From an uncultured Cohaesibacter sp. (GTDB lineage Bacteria > Pseudomonadota > Alphaproteobacteria > Rhizobiales > Cohaesibacteraceae), in contig NZ_OY761553.1 of assembly GCF_963664735.1 (NCBI RefSeq), forward strand, positions 4,203,501 to 4,267,500: 64,000 nucleotides of DNA, given 5' to 3'. Numbering within the stretch: position 1 is the first letter of the stretch; each line of letters begins with the position of its first letter. The notes below the pieces were generated by a model, which was not told where the DNA came from, made no database searches, and saw nothing but the letters and a program-made list of their open reading frames with translations. A program made the translations under genes and the position numbers. Below are positions 46,476-56,655 of the stretch, piece by piece.

Positions 46476-47306
46476 ATGACGTCCTTTCGAGCTGCCTGTG
46501 TCCAGCTGCGCTCTGGCCGTGAGCCCGGGCATAATCTGGACGAGGCGGAACACCTGATCAGGGAAGCCCGCCGAGACGGCGCTGATTATGTGCAGACGCC
46601 CGAGCAGACTGCGACCATGGAAATGAATCGCAAGGCGATGATGAGTGTTATCTCGGCAGAAGATGACGACGAAGGTCTCAAGCGCATGCAGGCTTTGGCC
46701 GAAGAGCTGGATATCTGGCTGCACATAGGTTCAATGGCATTTCTTGTTCGTACCTGTGATGAGGTGAAGGCTGTCAACCGGAGCCTTCTGATTTCTCCAA
46801 CAGGGCGGATCGCTGCGCGTTATGACAAGATTCACATGTTCGATGTCGATCTTGAAAGCGGCGAAAGCTACAGGGAATCAGCCAGTTTTGTACCCGGACA
46901 AAAGGCTGTGAGCGCAATTCTGCCTTGGGGAACCTTGGGGCTGTCGATCTGTTATGATTTGCGCTTTCCATACCTGTATCGCGCTCTCTGCAATCAGATG
47001 GGTGCCAATATTCTGGCTATTCCTGCTGCCTTTACCAAGGGGACCGGTCAAGCTCATTGGGATGTCCTGATGCGGGCAAGAGCCATAGAAAACGGGGCCT
47101 TCGTGATCGCTGCAGCCCAAGGGGGCAAGCATGAGAATGGCCGCAAGACTTATGGCCATTCCATCATCGTCGATCCTTGGGGAACCATTCTGGCCGAGGC
47201 AGACGAAGAGCCATGTTTCATTGCAGCTGATATCGATATGGCCCGAGTGGATGTCTGTAGAAAAGCCATTCCGTCGCTCAAGCATGACCGTGCTTTTGAA
47301 ATCTGA
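46476..47306 (+). CDS. Carbon-nitrogen hydrolase (Nit1/Nit2-type omega-amidase-like)
   Basis: This 276-residue nitrilase-superfamily enzyme has the catalytic triad visible as Glu in T-P-E-Q-T-A, Lys in Y-D-K-I-H-M-F-D-V-D, and Cys in S-I-C-Y-D-L-R-F-P. Related Nit1 proteins hydrolyse deaminated glutathione. The start at 46476 has GGAG 6 bases upstream and was chosen over an upstream TTG. It follows grxC in the same direction. Confidence 0.92.
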   Translation: MTSFRAACVQLRSGREPGHNLDEAEHLIREARRDGADYVQTPEQTATMEMNRKAMMSVISAEDDDEGLKRMQALAEELDIWLHIGSMAFLVRTCDEVKAVNRSLLISPTGRIAARYDKIHMFDVDLESGESYRESASFVPGQKAVSAILPWGTLGLSICYDLRFPYLYRALCNQMGANILAIPAAFTKGTGQAHWDVLMRARAIENGAFVIAAAQGGKHENGRKTYGHSIIVDPWGTILAEADEEPCFIAADIDMARVDVCRKAIPSLKHDRAFEI

Positions 47307-47433
47307 CCCGTTTGGGGGTATAATGTCGGGCCGGTAGATTTTGCTTGCCAATTTGAAAGAATTTGGCATTTTGTGGTGCTTGTTTGCCGGTCTGGTGAAC
47401 CCCAGTTCTTCCATCGCTGACTAGAGGTTTGAC

Positions 47434-47979
47434 TTGATTAAATATTCGCTGCGCTGCGACCATGATCATCTGTTCGAAGGGTGGTTTCGCAATAGTGAAG
47501 ATTGTGAAGCCCAGATCAATGGCGGGCATGTTGAATGTCCTTATTGCGCATCGGTAAAGGTTTCTAAATCTCTGATGGCGCCGCGCGTGTCTGGAACGCG
47601 AACTCAGGATGGCCCTTCTGCGGGTGCGCGTCAGCTTAATCCTGTTGCCGGTCAGGAAAAGCCTGCTGAAACACAGGTTTCTGTGCCCACGTCTTCGGGA
47701 GCTCCTGCCTCAGTTCCTTCCGGGGCTGGCTCTTCTCCGACTGTTCAAGGGCCTAGTCCCGAACAGGTGCGGCAGATTTTGAAATCTTTCAGGGAACATG
47801 TGGTCAAGAACGCAGATTATGTGGGCGACAAATTTGCTGAAGAGGCCCGTAAAATGCACTTCAAGGAAAAAGAAGAGCGTGGCATTTATGGCGAAGCAAC
47901 CATGGATGAGGTCAAGTCGCTTGCTGAAGACGGAATTGACTGTATGCCAATGCCCGTTTTGCCAGAAGACCAGAATTGA
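47434..47979 (+). CDS. DUF1178 family protein
   Basis: This 181-residue protein has the family N-terminus I-K-Y-S-L-R-C-D-H-D-H-L-F-E-G-W-F, then C-P-Y-C, a Cys pair that could form a zinc ribbon. After an alanine/proline-rich linker (about residues 65-110) comes the C-terminal G-I-Y-G-E-A-T motif. It starts with TTG at 47434, with GAGG 6 bases upstream. The gene often follows the nitrilase gene in Hyphomicrobiales. Function unknown. Confidence 0.9.
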   Translation: MIKYSLRCDHDHLFEGWFRNSEDCEAQINGGHVECPYCASVKVSKSLMAPRVSGTRTQDGPSAGARQLNPVAGQEKPAETQVSVPTSSGAPASVPSGAGSSPTVQGPSPEQVRQILKSFREHVVKNADYVGDKFAEEARKMHFKEKEERGIYGEATMDEVKSLAEDGIDCMPMPVLPEDQN

Positions 47980-48042
47980 GTTTTTTGGCCATCTTGTTGG
48001 TTTGATCGATTGTCGCCTGTCTATTCGCTTCAGGCATAGAAA

Positions 48043-48071
48043 AACCCGCACAGGCTGAACCGGTGCGGGTT
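48043..48071. terminator. Bidirectional terminator between DUF1178 and MCP genes
   Basis: AACCCGCAC (48043-48051) pairs with GTGCGGGTT (48063-48071). A-rich bases precede the stem and T-rich bases follow it, so it can serve both the plus-strand DUF1178 unit and the minus-strand MCP gene. Confidence 0.85.
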
Positions 48072-48089
48072 GTCTTTTATTCTCAAGAA

Positions 48090-50279
48090 TTATGCGGCTG
48101 CAAAGTCTTCGACGAACTTCTCAACGATCCGACTGAGATCACCGGCCTGATTTGAAAGGCCCTTGGAGAGATCTTGCAACTTGACAGATGCTGTGCCTGT
48201 TTGCTCTGCTGCAGCGCTCACGCCGCCAATGTTCTTGGTAACCTCGTCGGTGCCAGTTGCTGCCTGCTGGCAGTTGGCTGCAATTTCAGCGGTAGCAGAG
48301 CCCTGCTCATCCACTGCGACGGTGATTTGGGACGCTGTTTCCTTGATCATCGCGATGACCTCGGCAATCTCACCAACAGATTTAACCGTGCCGTCGGTGG
48401 CCTGCTGAATTTCGGACACCTTGTGGCCGATTTCTTCGGTCGCCTTGGCTGTCTGAGATGCCAGTTCCTTGACTTCTGCAGCAACAACCGCAAAGCCCTT
48501 GCCTGCTTCTCCTGCTCGAGCGGCTTCGATGGTGGCGTTAAGAGCAAGAAGGTTGGTTTGCGCAGCGATGCCGTTGATCAACTCGATAACGTCACCAATG
48601 GCGGCCGCAGCAGCAGCCAGTGACTGAATGCGTTCATTGGCGGCATCGGCTTCCAAGTTGGCCTTGTCTGCGATTTGGGCAGAATGGAATACCTGATCAT
48701 TTACGACACGAACAGATGCAGACATTTCTTCGGTCGCGCTGGCCACTGTTTGCACGTTAGCAGATGCCTGATCGGCAGCAACGGCGACAGACTGGGACTG
48801 ACGGGTCGTCTCGCTTGCCGTCTCAGAAAGATCTTGAGCAGCAATCGCGACTTCGCTGGACGAAGAGGCAATACCTGTTGAAAGTGCCTGCATGCGAGAG
48901 ACGAAGTCCTGTGCCAATCTTGCACGGCGATCAAGCAACTGTCTTTCGACTTCTTCGCGGCTGGCAGCTTCTGCGCGCAGTTTCTCTGCTTCCTGCAAGC
49001 CGATGCGCAGCACTTCAGAGGCCTGAGCGATCTCGCCAATTTCGTCCTGACGGTCTGCTCCATCTACGCGATCGACTGAATCGCCTGAGGCTATGCGGCG
49101 CAGGACATTCGCCATTTTGACGATCGGAGCCGAAATATTGTGGGCAACCCACGCCATGGCGGCCATGGCCACAGCCGCAATCAGAAGCGCAACAGCCAAC
49201 TGCCAGAAGAGGGCGTTATTGTTGCGTTCGCTCATCGCCTCGCTCATGGCAATGGATTCTGCCATGACCACGGAGCGTGGAACGTCAATGACCACTGACC
49301 AGCTTTCTCCCGTGCGCCCAAGGGCGATTGGGGAGAAGACGCGCAAGGCATCATCTTTTTCGTCGACGAAGATCTCGGGGGTGCCATTGTTGAGAGCCTT
49401 TGTTTCTTCGGCGCCATTGTCCTGGTCGAAGGCAAATTTTCCACCGATCGTTTTCGGATCCAGACTGGAGGCGACCAATAGGCCGTCATTGGTTACGATC
49501 TGTACTGATCCGCTGCCGTTGTAGATGCTCTGGTCAACCTTGTTGGCGAGTTCTTGCACAAAGGACAATTCGAAGTCGGCACCCGCGACACCGGCGAATT
49601 TGCCGTCGACCATGATCGGCACTGACATGGTGGCCAGATAAACGGATTTACCCTGCACGATATATGGAAGTGGAGCGAGGATATTTTCGTTGCCAGTGCG
49701 CTGTGGGTTAAGGAACCATGCTCCTTTTACCAAGCCATTTGGATGCTTGTCCGTGCTGTCATATTCTACAAGAGGCTGGAGTGCGATCTTGCCGCTACCG
49801 TCTCGTGTCCAATAAGGCAGGGCGCGACCGGTGTCGTCCGAGCCCATGGCCGCGTCGGATTCGAAGGTGCGGTCCATGCCGTCAAGGGCGTTCGATTCCC
49901 ACGCGCTGTAGGTGCCATTGAAGAGGGGATTGTCCTTGAGCGAGCGGTTCAGCACCTGATTGAGCTGGATGCGTCTGATCTCGTTGGGGGAGCCACCCTT
50001 GCTTTCTGGCATTGCAATCGTTTCGAGCGCCTTGGCCATGCTGCGGGCTGTGGAGAACGCGGTTTCCACTTCTGACTTGATTACACCCGCCTGAGCTGCT
50101 GCGAGGTTGGAAAGTAGCGTCTGGCTGTTTTTGTCCAGCAGATCTTCAACGTCGGAAGCAACATAATCGGCATTTTTGCTTGCAGACCAAAGATTGTACG
50201 CAACGATGGTGCCTGTAGATCCGATCACGCAAAGGGCCGTGAACGCAACGATACGGACGCGAATGGAATGGAGGTTCAT
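48090..50279 (-). CDS. Membrane methyl-accepting chemotaxis protein with Cache sensor
   Basis: This 729-residue receptor has a first membrane segment at residues about 9-29, then a large periplasmic dCache domain (about 35-345; Y-W-T-R-D-G-S-G-K and F-A-G-V-A-G-A-D-F). A second span follows at about 353-375 and a HAMP segment after it. The MCP signalling domain has the hairpin [24 protein letters not shown]. Cache receptors often sense amino acids or small organic acids. It lies between DUF1178 and ubiG, where it interrupts an otherwise conserved order. Confidence 0.94.
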   Translation of the reverse strand: MNLHSIRVRIVAFTALCVIGSTGTIVAYNLWSASKNADYVASDVEDLLDKNSQTLLSNLAAAQAGVIKSEVETAFSTARSMAKALETIAMPESKGGSPNEIRRIQLNQVLNRSLKDNPLFNGTYSAWESNALDGMDRTFESDAAMGSDDTGRALPYWTRDGSGKIALQPLVEYDSTDKHPNGLVKGAWFLNPQRTGNENILAPLPYIVQGKSVYLATMSVPIMVDGKFAGVAGADFELSFVQELANKVDQSIYNGSGSVQIVTNDGLLVASSLDPKTIGGKFAFDQDNGAEETKALNNGTPEIFVDEKDDALRVFSPIALGRTGESWSVVIDVPRSVVMAESIAMSEAMSERNNNALFWQLAVALLIAAVAMAAMAWVAHNISAPIVKMANVLRRIASGDSVDRVDGADRQDEIGEIAQASEVLRIGLQEAEKLRAEAASREEVERQLLDRRARLAQDFVSRMQALSTGIASSSSEVAIAAQDLSETASETTRQSQSVAVAADQASANVQTVASATEEMSASVRVVNDQVFHSAQIADKANLEADAANERIQSLAAAAAAIGDVIELINGIAAQTNLLALNATIEAARAGEAGKGFAVVAAEVKELASQTAKATEEIGHKVSEIQQATDGTVKSVGEIAEVIAMIKETASQITVAVDEQGSATAEIAANCQQAATGTDEVTKNIGGVSAAAEQTGTASVKLQDLSKGLSNQAGDLSRIVEKFVEDFAAA

Positions 50280-50610
50280 GGTTTGAAAGCCTTACTAATT
50301 GCCAGTCAAACGAGTTGCTGGGCGGCTGGTTATTCCGGTTGTCACGAAACCGGACACAATAAGCCCCTGACTGCACAATGCGGTCAAAGAATTAATTATC
50401 ATTATCTGATGGAGAGGTTAAAAGTGGGTGAAATATACGTATTTGATATTTTAGTCTAAAAACTACAGTTTTATATTTTGGATAGGGTTAGTAAAATCGA
50501 ATTTCCATATAGAATATCTCATTGCTTCCTATGCGAGCATTTTTGATATTTCTTACAAAATACTATTTTTTATATATTTTTAACAATAATACAATTGTAA
50601 ATTGTTGATG
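50280..50610. other. A/T-rich intergenic region between ubiG and the Cache receptor gene
   Basis: No gene is supported. The segment 50380-50610 is strongly A/T-rich. It should contain the receptor promoter (minus strand). No terminator hairpin for ubiG was evident. Confidence 0.4.
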
Positions 50611-51387
50611 TCAGCGAGGGGCGCGGCTGCACAAAATCATGTAATTAACGTCCAGATCCTTTGAAAGAGACCATTTGTCAAACAAAGGATTGTAGGTGAC
50701 ACCGCGCTTTTCGATGATATCAAGGCCTGTTGGCGAGAGCGCGCGCTCCAACTCTTCGGGTTTGACGAATTTATCCCAGGTGTGGGTTCCGACTGGGAGC
50801 CAGCGAAGAATATATTCCGCGCCGATGATTGCCAATGCATGGGATTTGAGGGTTCTGTTCAGGGTCGCAATGACCATCAATCCGCCCGGTTTTACCATTC
50901 TCGCACATTCGGAGATGAACAAACCAACATCGGAAACATGCTCAACAACTTCCATTGTCAGAACAACGTCAAATGTTTCGCCCTTGTCTGCCAATTCCTC
51001 CGCTGTTGTCGCTTGATAATTGATGGCCAGATCATTCTCGTGAGCATGCGTTGAGGCGATCCCGATGTTGGTTTCAGATGCATCGATTCCCGTAATATCT
51101 GCACCCAAACGGCACAGCGGTTCGCAAAGTAAGCCTCCACCGCAGCCAACGTCGAGAATGCTCAGGCCCTCAAACGGCTGCTTTGCTTTGGGGTTGCAAT
51201 CAAAATGGGCTAACAGCGTTTCGCGCAGGTAGGCAACGCGGGTTGGGTTGAATTTGTGAAGGGGCCGGAATTTACCCGTTGGGCTCCACCATTCTTGAGC
51301 CATTGCAGAGAAACGAGCAACTTCAGCATCATCAACTGTTGTTGCCTTTGGGTTGGTTTGCTCATTTCGTGTGCCCGAAGATGTCAT
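50611..51387 (-). CDS. ubiG: Ubiquinone biosynthesis O-methyltransferase UbiG
   Basis: This 258-residue methyltransferase performs both O-methylations in ubiquinone synthesis. It has [19 protein letters not shown] and the SAM motif [13 protein letters not shown]. The C-terminal segment [17 protein letters not shown] is usual for the family. The start [10 protein letters not shown] at 51387 is the first Met consistent with family length. It diverges from lysC, a conserved pair in this order. Confidence 0.95.
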   Translation of the reverse strand: MTSSGTRNEQTNPKATTVDDAEVARFSAMAQEWWSPTGKFRPLHKFNPTRVAYLRETLLAHFDCNPKAKQPFEGLSILDVGCGGGLLCEPLCRLGADITGIDASETNIGIASTHAHENDLAINYQATTAEELADKGETFDVVLTMEVVEHVSDVGLFISECARMVKPGGLMVIATLNRTLKSHALAIIGAEYILRWLPVGTHTWDKFVKPEELERALSPTGLDIIEKRGVTYNPLFDKWSLSKDLDVNYMILCSRAPR

Positions 51388-51629
51388 TTTCAGCCCTTTG
51401 TCGCCGTATGGAAGCAAAAACCAATTGTACGGGATGGTTTGCCTGTTGGATTGGTTGTCCCTGTGATGGTTTTCAATAGCTTCTTTTAGTTAATGGAAAA
51501 GTCAAGCCTTTGAATGCTTGCAAGCGAGGCATCTGCCGAGTATGACTATGCGCAACCGGCGACAAGGTCAATCAACCCTTATGATTGTGTCGCTAGAAAC
51601 TGAAAACCAATGACAGAAAGCGATAGTGG

Positions 51630-52883
51630 ATGGCTCGTCTTGTCATGAAGTTCGGGGGGACGTCTGTTGCTGATATCAGTCGCATCAGACGTGTTGCCCG
51701 ACATGTGAAGCGCGAAGTGGACGCAGGCAATCAGGTGGCAGTTGTCGTCTCTGCGATGGCTGGCAAAACCAACGAATTGGTTGGCTGGGTTCAGGAAGCC
51801 TCACCTCTTTATGATGCTCGTGAATATGATACCGTGGTCTCTTCCGGTGAACAGGTGACTTCTGGCCTTCTGGCGTTGACACTGCAGAATATGGGTGTCG
51901 ATGCCAGGTCTTGGCTTGGGTGGCAAATGCCATTTAAAACCAACGGTGTACATGGAGCAGCGCGCATTGAGGAAATCGCTGGTGACGTGCTCATCGAGCG
52001 ATTGGAAACCAATCAGGTTGCTGTGATCGCTGGCTTTCAGGGTGTGGCTCCGGACAACCGGATTTCTACATTGGGGCGTGGTGGGTCCGATACCAGTGCG
52101 GTTGCCATTGCAGCTGCGATCAATGCTGATCGGTGCGACATCTATACCGACGTTGATGGCGTTTACACAACGGATCCTCGCATCGTTCCCGAGGCCAGAC
52201 GGCTTGATCAGATCTCCTTTGAGGAAATGCTGGAAATGGCGTCTCTTGGCGCCAAGGTGATGCAAGTCCGGTCTGTGGAAATGGCGATGGTGCACAATGT
52301 GCGCACTTTTGTGCGTTCCTCTTTTGTTGAGCCAGACGCTCCTGAATTGATGAATACTGACCAGCCCGTCGGAACTTTGATCTGTGATGAGGATGAGATT
52401 GTGGAAAAACAGGTTGTAACCGGAATTGCCTTCTCCAAGGACGAAGCGCAAATTTCCCTGCGCCGGCTCGAAGACAAGCCGGGTATTGCGGCGCATGTTT
52501 TTGGTCCTCTCTCGGAGGCCAATATCAACGTCGATATGATCGTGCAGAATATTTCTGAAGATGGCACGATTACCGATATGACCTTCACCGTGCCGAAAGG
52601 TGATTTCGAGCGCGCCAAAACTGTTCTTGAAGAAGCTCGCCACAACATCAACTATAATGTGCTGCAAGGGTCCACAGATGTCGTGAAGGTTTCTGTCATC
52701 GGCATTGGCATGCGTAGCCACGCCGGTGTTGCTTCCAAGGCCTTCAAGGCGCTGGCTGAAAGAGGGATCAATATCAGGGCGATTACGACCTCTGAAATCA
52801 AGATTTCGATCCTGATTGATGCTGAATATGCCGAACTTGCCGTTCGTGCATTGCACTCGCTCTACGGTTTGGACAAAAAGTAG
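51630..52883 (+). CDS. lysC: Aspartate kinase
   Basis: This 417-residue enzyme phosphorylates aspartate, the first step to lysine, threonine and methionine. The kinase domain has K-F-G-G-T-S-V-A-D, then T-L-G-R-G-G-S-D-T-S-A-V-A. Two C-terminal ACT domains (about residues 265-415) likely give feedback control by lysine and threonine. It begins at ATG 51630. ptsP follows about 260 bases later. Confidence 0.97.
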   Translation: MARLVMKFGGTSVADISRIRRVARHVKREVDAGNQVAVVVSAMAGKTNELVGWVQEASPLYDAREYDTVVSSGEQVTSGLLALTLQNMGVDARSWLGWQMPFKTNGVHGAARIEEIAGDVLIERLETNQVAVIAGFQGVAPDNRISTLGRGGSDTSAVAIAAAINADRCDIYTDVDGVYTTDPRIVPEARRLDQISFEEMLEMASLGAKVMQVRSVEMAMVHNVRTFVRSSFVEPDAPELMNTDQPVGTLICDEDEIVEKQVVTGIAFSKDEAQISLRRLEDKPGIAAHVFGPLSEANINVDMIVQNISEDGTITDMTFTVPKGDFERAKTVLEEARHNINYNVLQGSTDVVKVSVIGIGMRSHAGVASKAFKALAERGINIRAITTSEIKISILIDAEYAELAVRALHSLYGLDKK

Positions 52884-53143
52884 TTTGTTATAAATGGCGG
52901 CGGCCCTATTAAGGGTCGCTTCCGATGTCTCTGTCTCACATTCAGATCTGGTTCTTTAATCTTCGTAAATGCTTGGCGCATGATTGATCTGTCTGATCTC
53001 ATCGTGCCATAGTATGTTTGGTTCGAATCCCCAATTGTTGGCACCCTGGTTTGGTGGGTCATTTGTGGTGACTATGAATATGGCGGGGTAGCTGCATCTG
53101 TTGCAGCGCCCGTTTGTCAATGCGGAAAATCGGAGAGACCCGG

Positions 53144-55426
53144 ATGCGGGGAAATCTGGCTGGTCCGCGCATACTGCTTCGACGCCTTCGTGAAACGATG
53201 GCAAAGCCGACAGATGCGCAGGAACGTTTGAACGAGATTGTGCGACTGATCGCGGCCAATATGGTGGCCGAGGTTTGCTCAGTCTATGTTCTGCGTTCTG
53301 ATAATCAGTTGGAATTGTACGCAACGGAAGGTCTGAATCCGCTGGCTGTTCACGAGACCCGCTTGCAGGTCGGTGAGGGTCTGGTTGGCCATATCGCGTC
53401 CGAAGCGCGTATCCTCAATCTGTCTGAGCCGCAAGAGCATCCCGCATTTGCCTATCGCCCTGAAACGGGCGAAGAGATTTACCACGCTTTCTTGGGTGTC
53501 CCGATTCTTCGTTCGGGCCGAACGCTTGGTGTTCTTGTCGTTCAGAACAAGACGCAGCGCGTTTATTCGGATGAGGAAGTTGAGGCTCTTCAGACGACGG
53601 CCATGGTGCTTGCCGAGCTGATCGCGTCGGGTGAGCTGAAGGGAATGTCCGGCCCTGGCGCGGATCTTGATCTCGTCCGTCCGCTAAGGCTGGAAGGTCT
53701 GTCGATGGCCGAGGGGCTTGGGCTTGGGCGTGTTGTTCTGCATGAGCCAAGGATCATTGTAACCAACCTCATTGCAGAAGATGCTCTGGCCGAAGAGAAA
53801 CGGCTCGAATCTGCAATAGAGCATTTGCGCCTTTCCGTTGATGATCTTCTCAATCGCGATGATATCTCCCATGTCGGTGAGCATCGCGATATTCTGGAAG
53901 CCTACCGCATGTTTGCCTATGATCGCGGTTGGGTGCGCCGGATGAAGGAGGCTATTCACACCGGCCTCACGGCAGAAGCCGCTGTCGAGCGAGTGCAGAG
54001 CGATACGCGCGCACGTCTCATGCGTTCTACCGATCCGTATCTGCGTGATCGTTTGCACGACTTCGATGATCTTGCCAACCGTCTCATGCGCAAGCTGAAC
54101 GGGGATCAGAAAACTGGCAAGAATGGCGAAAAGCCAACGGACTCCATCATTGTTGCGCGCAATATGGGTGCGGCTGAACTGCTCGATTATGGACGCGACC
54201 GGGTGCGCGGTCTGGTTCTGGAAGAAGGAGCCCCGACAAGCCATGTGGTTATTGTCGCAAGGGCCTTGGGGATTCCAACCGTCGGGCAAGTTTCAACAGC
54301 TGTGAATCTGTGTGAAGATGGTGATCCGATTATCGTGGATGGCGATACCGGTCATGTTCACTTGCGGCCACCGGCAGATGTTGAAGCGTCCTATGTGGAT
54401 CAGGTCAAGTTTCGTGCGCATCGTCAGGAACAATATCGCAAATTGCGCGATAAGCCCGCTGTCACCAAAGATGGTGTGCCGGTTGATCTTTACATGAATG
54501 CGGGCCTGTTGGTTGATTTGCCAAACATGGCTGGTGCTGGTGCCAAGGGGGTCGGGCTTTTCCGCACAGAACTCCAGTTTATGGTCGCAGCCAGTTTTCC
54601 GCGTATGCGCGAGCAGGAAAAAGTCTATCGGCAGGTGCTGGATAGCGTGTCCGGCATGCCCGTTACTTTCCGGTCGCTGGATGTAGGCGGTGACAAGGTT
54701 CTTGCTTTCCTGCGTATGGCGGCTGAAGAAAATCCGGCCATGGGTTGGCGTGCCATTCGGCTTGGTCTGGATCGCCCGGGGCTGCTTCGCACGCAAATGC
54801 GTGCTTTGCTGCATGCCGCTGCGGGCCGCGAACTGCGGCTTATGTTTCCGATGCTGACCGATGTGTTCGAATTTGACGAAGCAAAGTCGCTGTTTATGCG
54901 CGAGGTTGCCCATCTGGAGCGGCACGGATACGAAAAACCGGCAAAGATTCATCTCGGGGCGATGCTTGAAGTGCCGTCATTGCTGTTCCAACTGGATGCC
55001 TTGCTGGATCGCGCTGATTTTATTTCGATTGGTACGAACGATCTGCATCAGTTCATGATGGCTTGCGATAGGGGCAATACGAGGCTTTCGGGTCGTTACA
55101 GTTCTCTTTCGCCTTCTTTCCTCCGCGCCCTGAAAAGCATTATCGAAAAGGGCGAGGAGAAAGCCGTGCCTATCACGGTCTGTGGTGAACTCGCAGGCCG
55201 GACGGGTGGCGCCATGGCGCTGCTGGCGCTTGGCTGTCGTCGCCTATCCATGGCTCCTTCGTCTGTGGGGCCTGTCAAAGCCATGCTGCTTGATCTTCCG
55301 CTTGAAGAGTTGGAAACCGAGTTTGCAGAAGTGCTCGCAACCGCAATTCATGCAGATGAGATCAAAACCTTCCTGCAGGATTTTGCTGAGCGCTACGAGA
55401 TTGTTATTCCGGCCGGATATTTGTAG
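53144..55426 (+). CDS. ptsP: Phosphoenolpyruvate-protein phosphotransferase PtsP (EI-Ntr)
   Basis: This 760-residue protein is enzyme I of the nitrogen PTS. It has an N-terminal GAF domain (about residues 20-165) that in relatives senses glutamine. A swivelling domain carries the phosphorylated His in P-T-S-H-V-V (about 367). A PEP-binding barrel contains G-I-G-L-F-R-T-E-type sequence (here G-V-G-L-F-R-T-E) and I-G-T-N-D-L. It passes phosphate from PEP to NPr. The start at 53144 has GGAGAG 6 bases upstream; an in-frame ATG ten codons earlier is less likely. Confidence 0.96.
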   Translation: MRGNLAGPRILLRRLRETMAKPTDAQERLNEIVRLIAANMVAEVCSVYVLRSDNQLELYATEGLNPLAVHETRLQVGEGLVGHIASEARILNLSEPQEHPAFAYRPETGEEIYHAFLGVPILRSGRTLGVLVVQNKTQRVYSDEEVEALQTTAMVLAELIASGELKGMSGPGADLDLVRPLRLEGLSMAEGLGLGRVVLHEPRIIVTNLIAEDALAEEKRLESAIEHLRLSVDDLLNRDDISHVGEHRDILEAYRMFAYDRGWVRRMKEAIHTGLTAEAAVERVQSDTRARLMRSTDPYLRDRLHDFDDLANRLMRKLNGDQKTGKNGEKPTDSIIVARNMGAAELLDYGRDRVRGLVLEEGAPTSHVVIVARALGIPTVGQVSTAVNLCEDGDPIIVDGDTGHVHLRPPADVEASYVDQVKFRAHRQEQYRKLRDKPAVTKDGVPVDLYMNAGLLVDLPNMAGAGAKGVGLFRTELQFMVAASFPRMREQEKVYRQVLDSVSGMPVTFRSLDVGGDKVLAFLRMAAEENPAMGWRAIRLGLDRPGLLRTQMRALLHAAAGRELRLMFPMLTDVFEFDEAKSLFMREVAHLERHGYEKPAKIHLGAMLEVPSLLFQLDALLDRADFISIGTNDLHQFMMACDRGNTRLSGRYSSLSPSFLRALKSIIEKGEEKAVPITVCGELAGRTGGAMALLALGCRRLSMAPSSVGPVKAMLLDLPLEELETEFAEVLATAIHADEIKTFLQDFAERYEIVIPAGYL

Positions 55427-55523
55427 CGATTCATTTTTAATCGTCAGTGCCATCGGTTTGCCGATGTTTCTGCTTGATTGACCATGAGTGCTTTTCAACG
55501 GCCATAGCTACAGGACTAATAAA

Positions 55524-56615
55524 ATGGTTGGAGTTACCATTCCGCAGGGGCGTGTAGAAGCCCTCATTCAACGGTTTGATGCCCTGTCGGCTGAAATGGC
55601 GGCGGGGCCAGACCCTGATGCTTATGTGAAATTAAGCCGTGATTACGCCGAGCTTGAGCCCGTGGCCATCAAGGCGAAAGACTATTTGGTTGCGCTTCAG
55701 GAGCTGGAAGACCTCAAGGAAATCCATGAAGATCCTGAGATGGATGCCGAAATGCGCGAACTGGCGCAGGCCGACATAAAGCCAACCGAAGAAAAGATTG
55801 AGGCTCTGGCAGCTGAGTTGCAAATCCTTCTGCTGCCAAAAGATGCCGCCGACAACAAGAGCGCCATTCTCGAAGTGCGTGCCGGAACCGGCGGCGACGA
55901 AGCGGCTCTTTTTGCCGGCGATCTTTTTCGCATGTATCAGCGGTATGCCGAGGATAACGGCTGGAAAGTATCGGTCATGTCGGTCAGCGAAGGCGAAATG
56001 GGCGGGTATAAGGAAATTATCGCCAGCGTTACGGGCGCCGGTGTTTTTGCCAAATTGAAATATGAGTCCGGGGTGCATCGGGTTCAGCGTGTTCCAGAAA
56101 CCGAGTCAGGTGGGCGCATCCACACGTCGGCGGCTACCGTTGCCGTTTTGCCTGAAGCGGAAGAAGTTGATATCGAGATCCGCCCGGATGATATTCGAAT
56201 CGATACCATGCGCGCTTCGGGTGCTGGCGGGCAGCATGTGAACACGACCGACTCTGCGGTTCGAATCACACACCTTCCTACGGGCATCGTCGTTACGTCT
56301 TCGGAAAAATCACAGCATCAGAACCGCGCCAACGCCATGAAGGTTTTGCAAGCCCGGCTTTATGAAGCGGAGCGGGAGCGGGCAGCTAATGAGCGTTCCG
56401 AAAATCGCAAGGGGCAGGTTGGTTCGGGTGATCGCTCCGAGCGTATTCGTACCTATAACTTCCCTCAGGGGCGGGTGACTGACCATCGCATCAATCTTAC
56501 CCTCTACAAACTGGACAAGGTTTTGGCCGGTGAAGCTCTGGGCGAAGTGGTTGATGCGCTGATCGCAGAAAATCAAGCTCAAATGTTGGCTGCAGCTGAA
56601 GAAGATGCCGTCTAG
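55524..56615 (+). CDS. prfA: Peptide chain release factor 1
   Basis: This 363-residue protein ends translation at UAA and UAG. The G-G-Q motif is in [12 protein letters not shown] (about residue 235). The codon-recognition P-x-T region lies before it as [10 protein letters not shown]. The start at 55524 follows AGGA. prmC, which methylates the GGQ glutamine, is encoded 40 bases later in the same direction. Confidence 0.98.
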   Translation: MVGVTIPQGRVEALIQRFDALSAEMAAGPDPDAYVKLSRDYAELEPVAIKAKDYLVALQELEDLKEIHEDPEMDAEMRELAQADIKPTEEKIEALAAELQILLLPKDAADNKSAILEVRAGTGGDEAALFAGDLFRMYQRYAEDNGWKVSVMSVSEGEMGGYKEIIASVTGAGVFAKLKYESGVHRVQRVPETESGGRIHTSAATVAVLPEAEEVDIEIRPDDIRIDTMRASGAGGQHVNTTDSAVRITHLPTGIVVTSSEKSQHQNRANAMKVLQARLYEAERERAANERSENRKGQVGSGDRSERIRTYNFPQGRVTDHRINLTLYKLDKVLAGEALGEVVDALIAENQAQMLAAAEEDAV

Positions 56616-56655
56616 ACGTTGAACAGCCGATGCCACGGGGAGCCGGAGACTCAGT

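Noticed and set aside
51801-52856. 351-codon open frame on the minus strand
   Set aside because: It is antisense to lysC; the protein sequence is histidine- and asparagine-rich without motifs.
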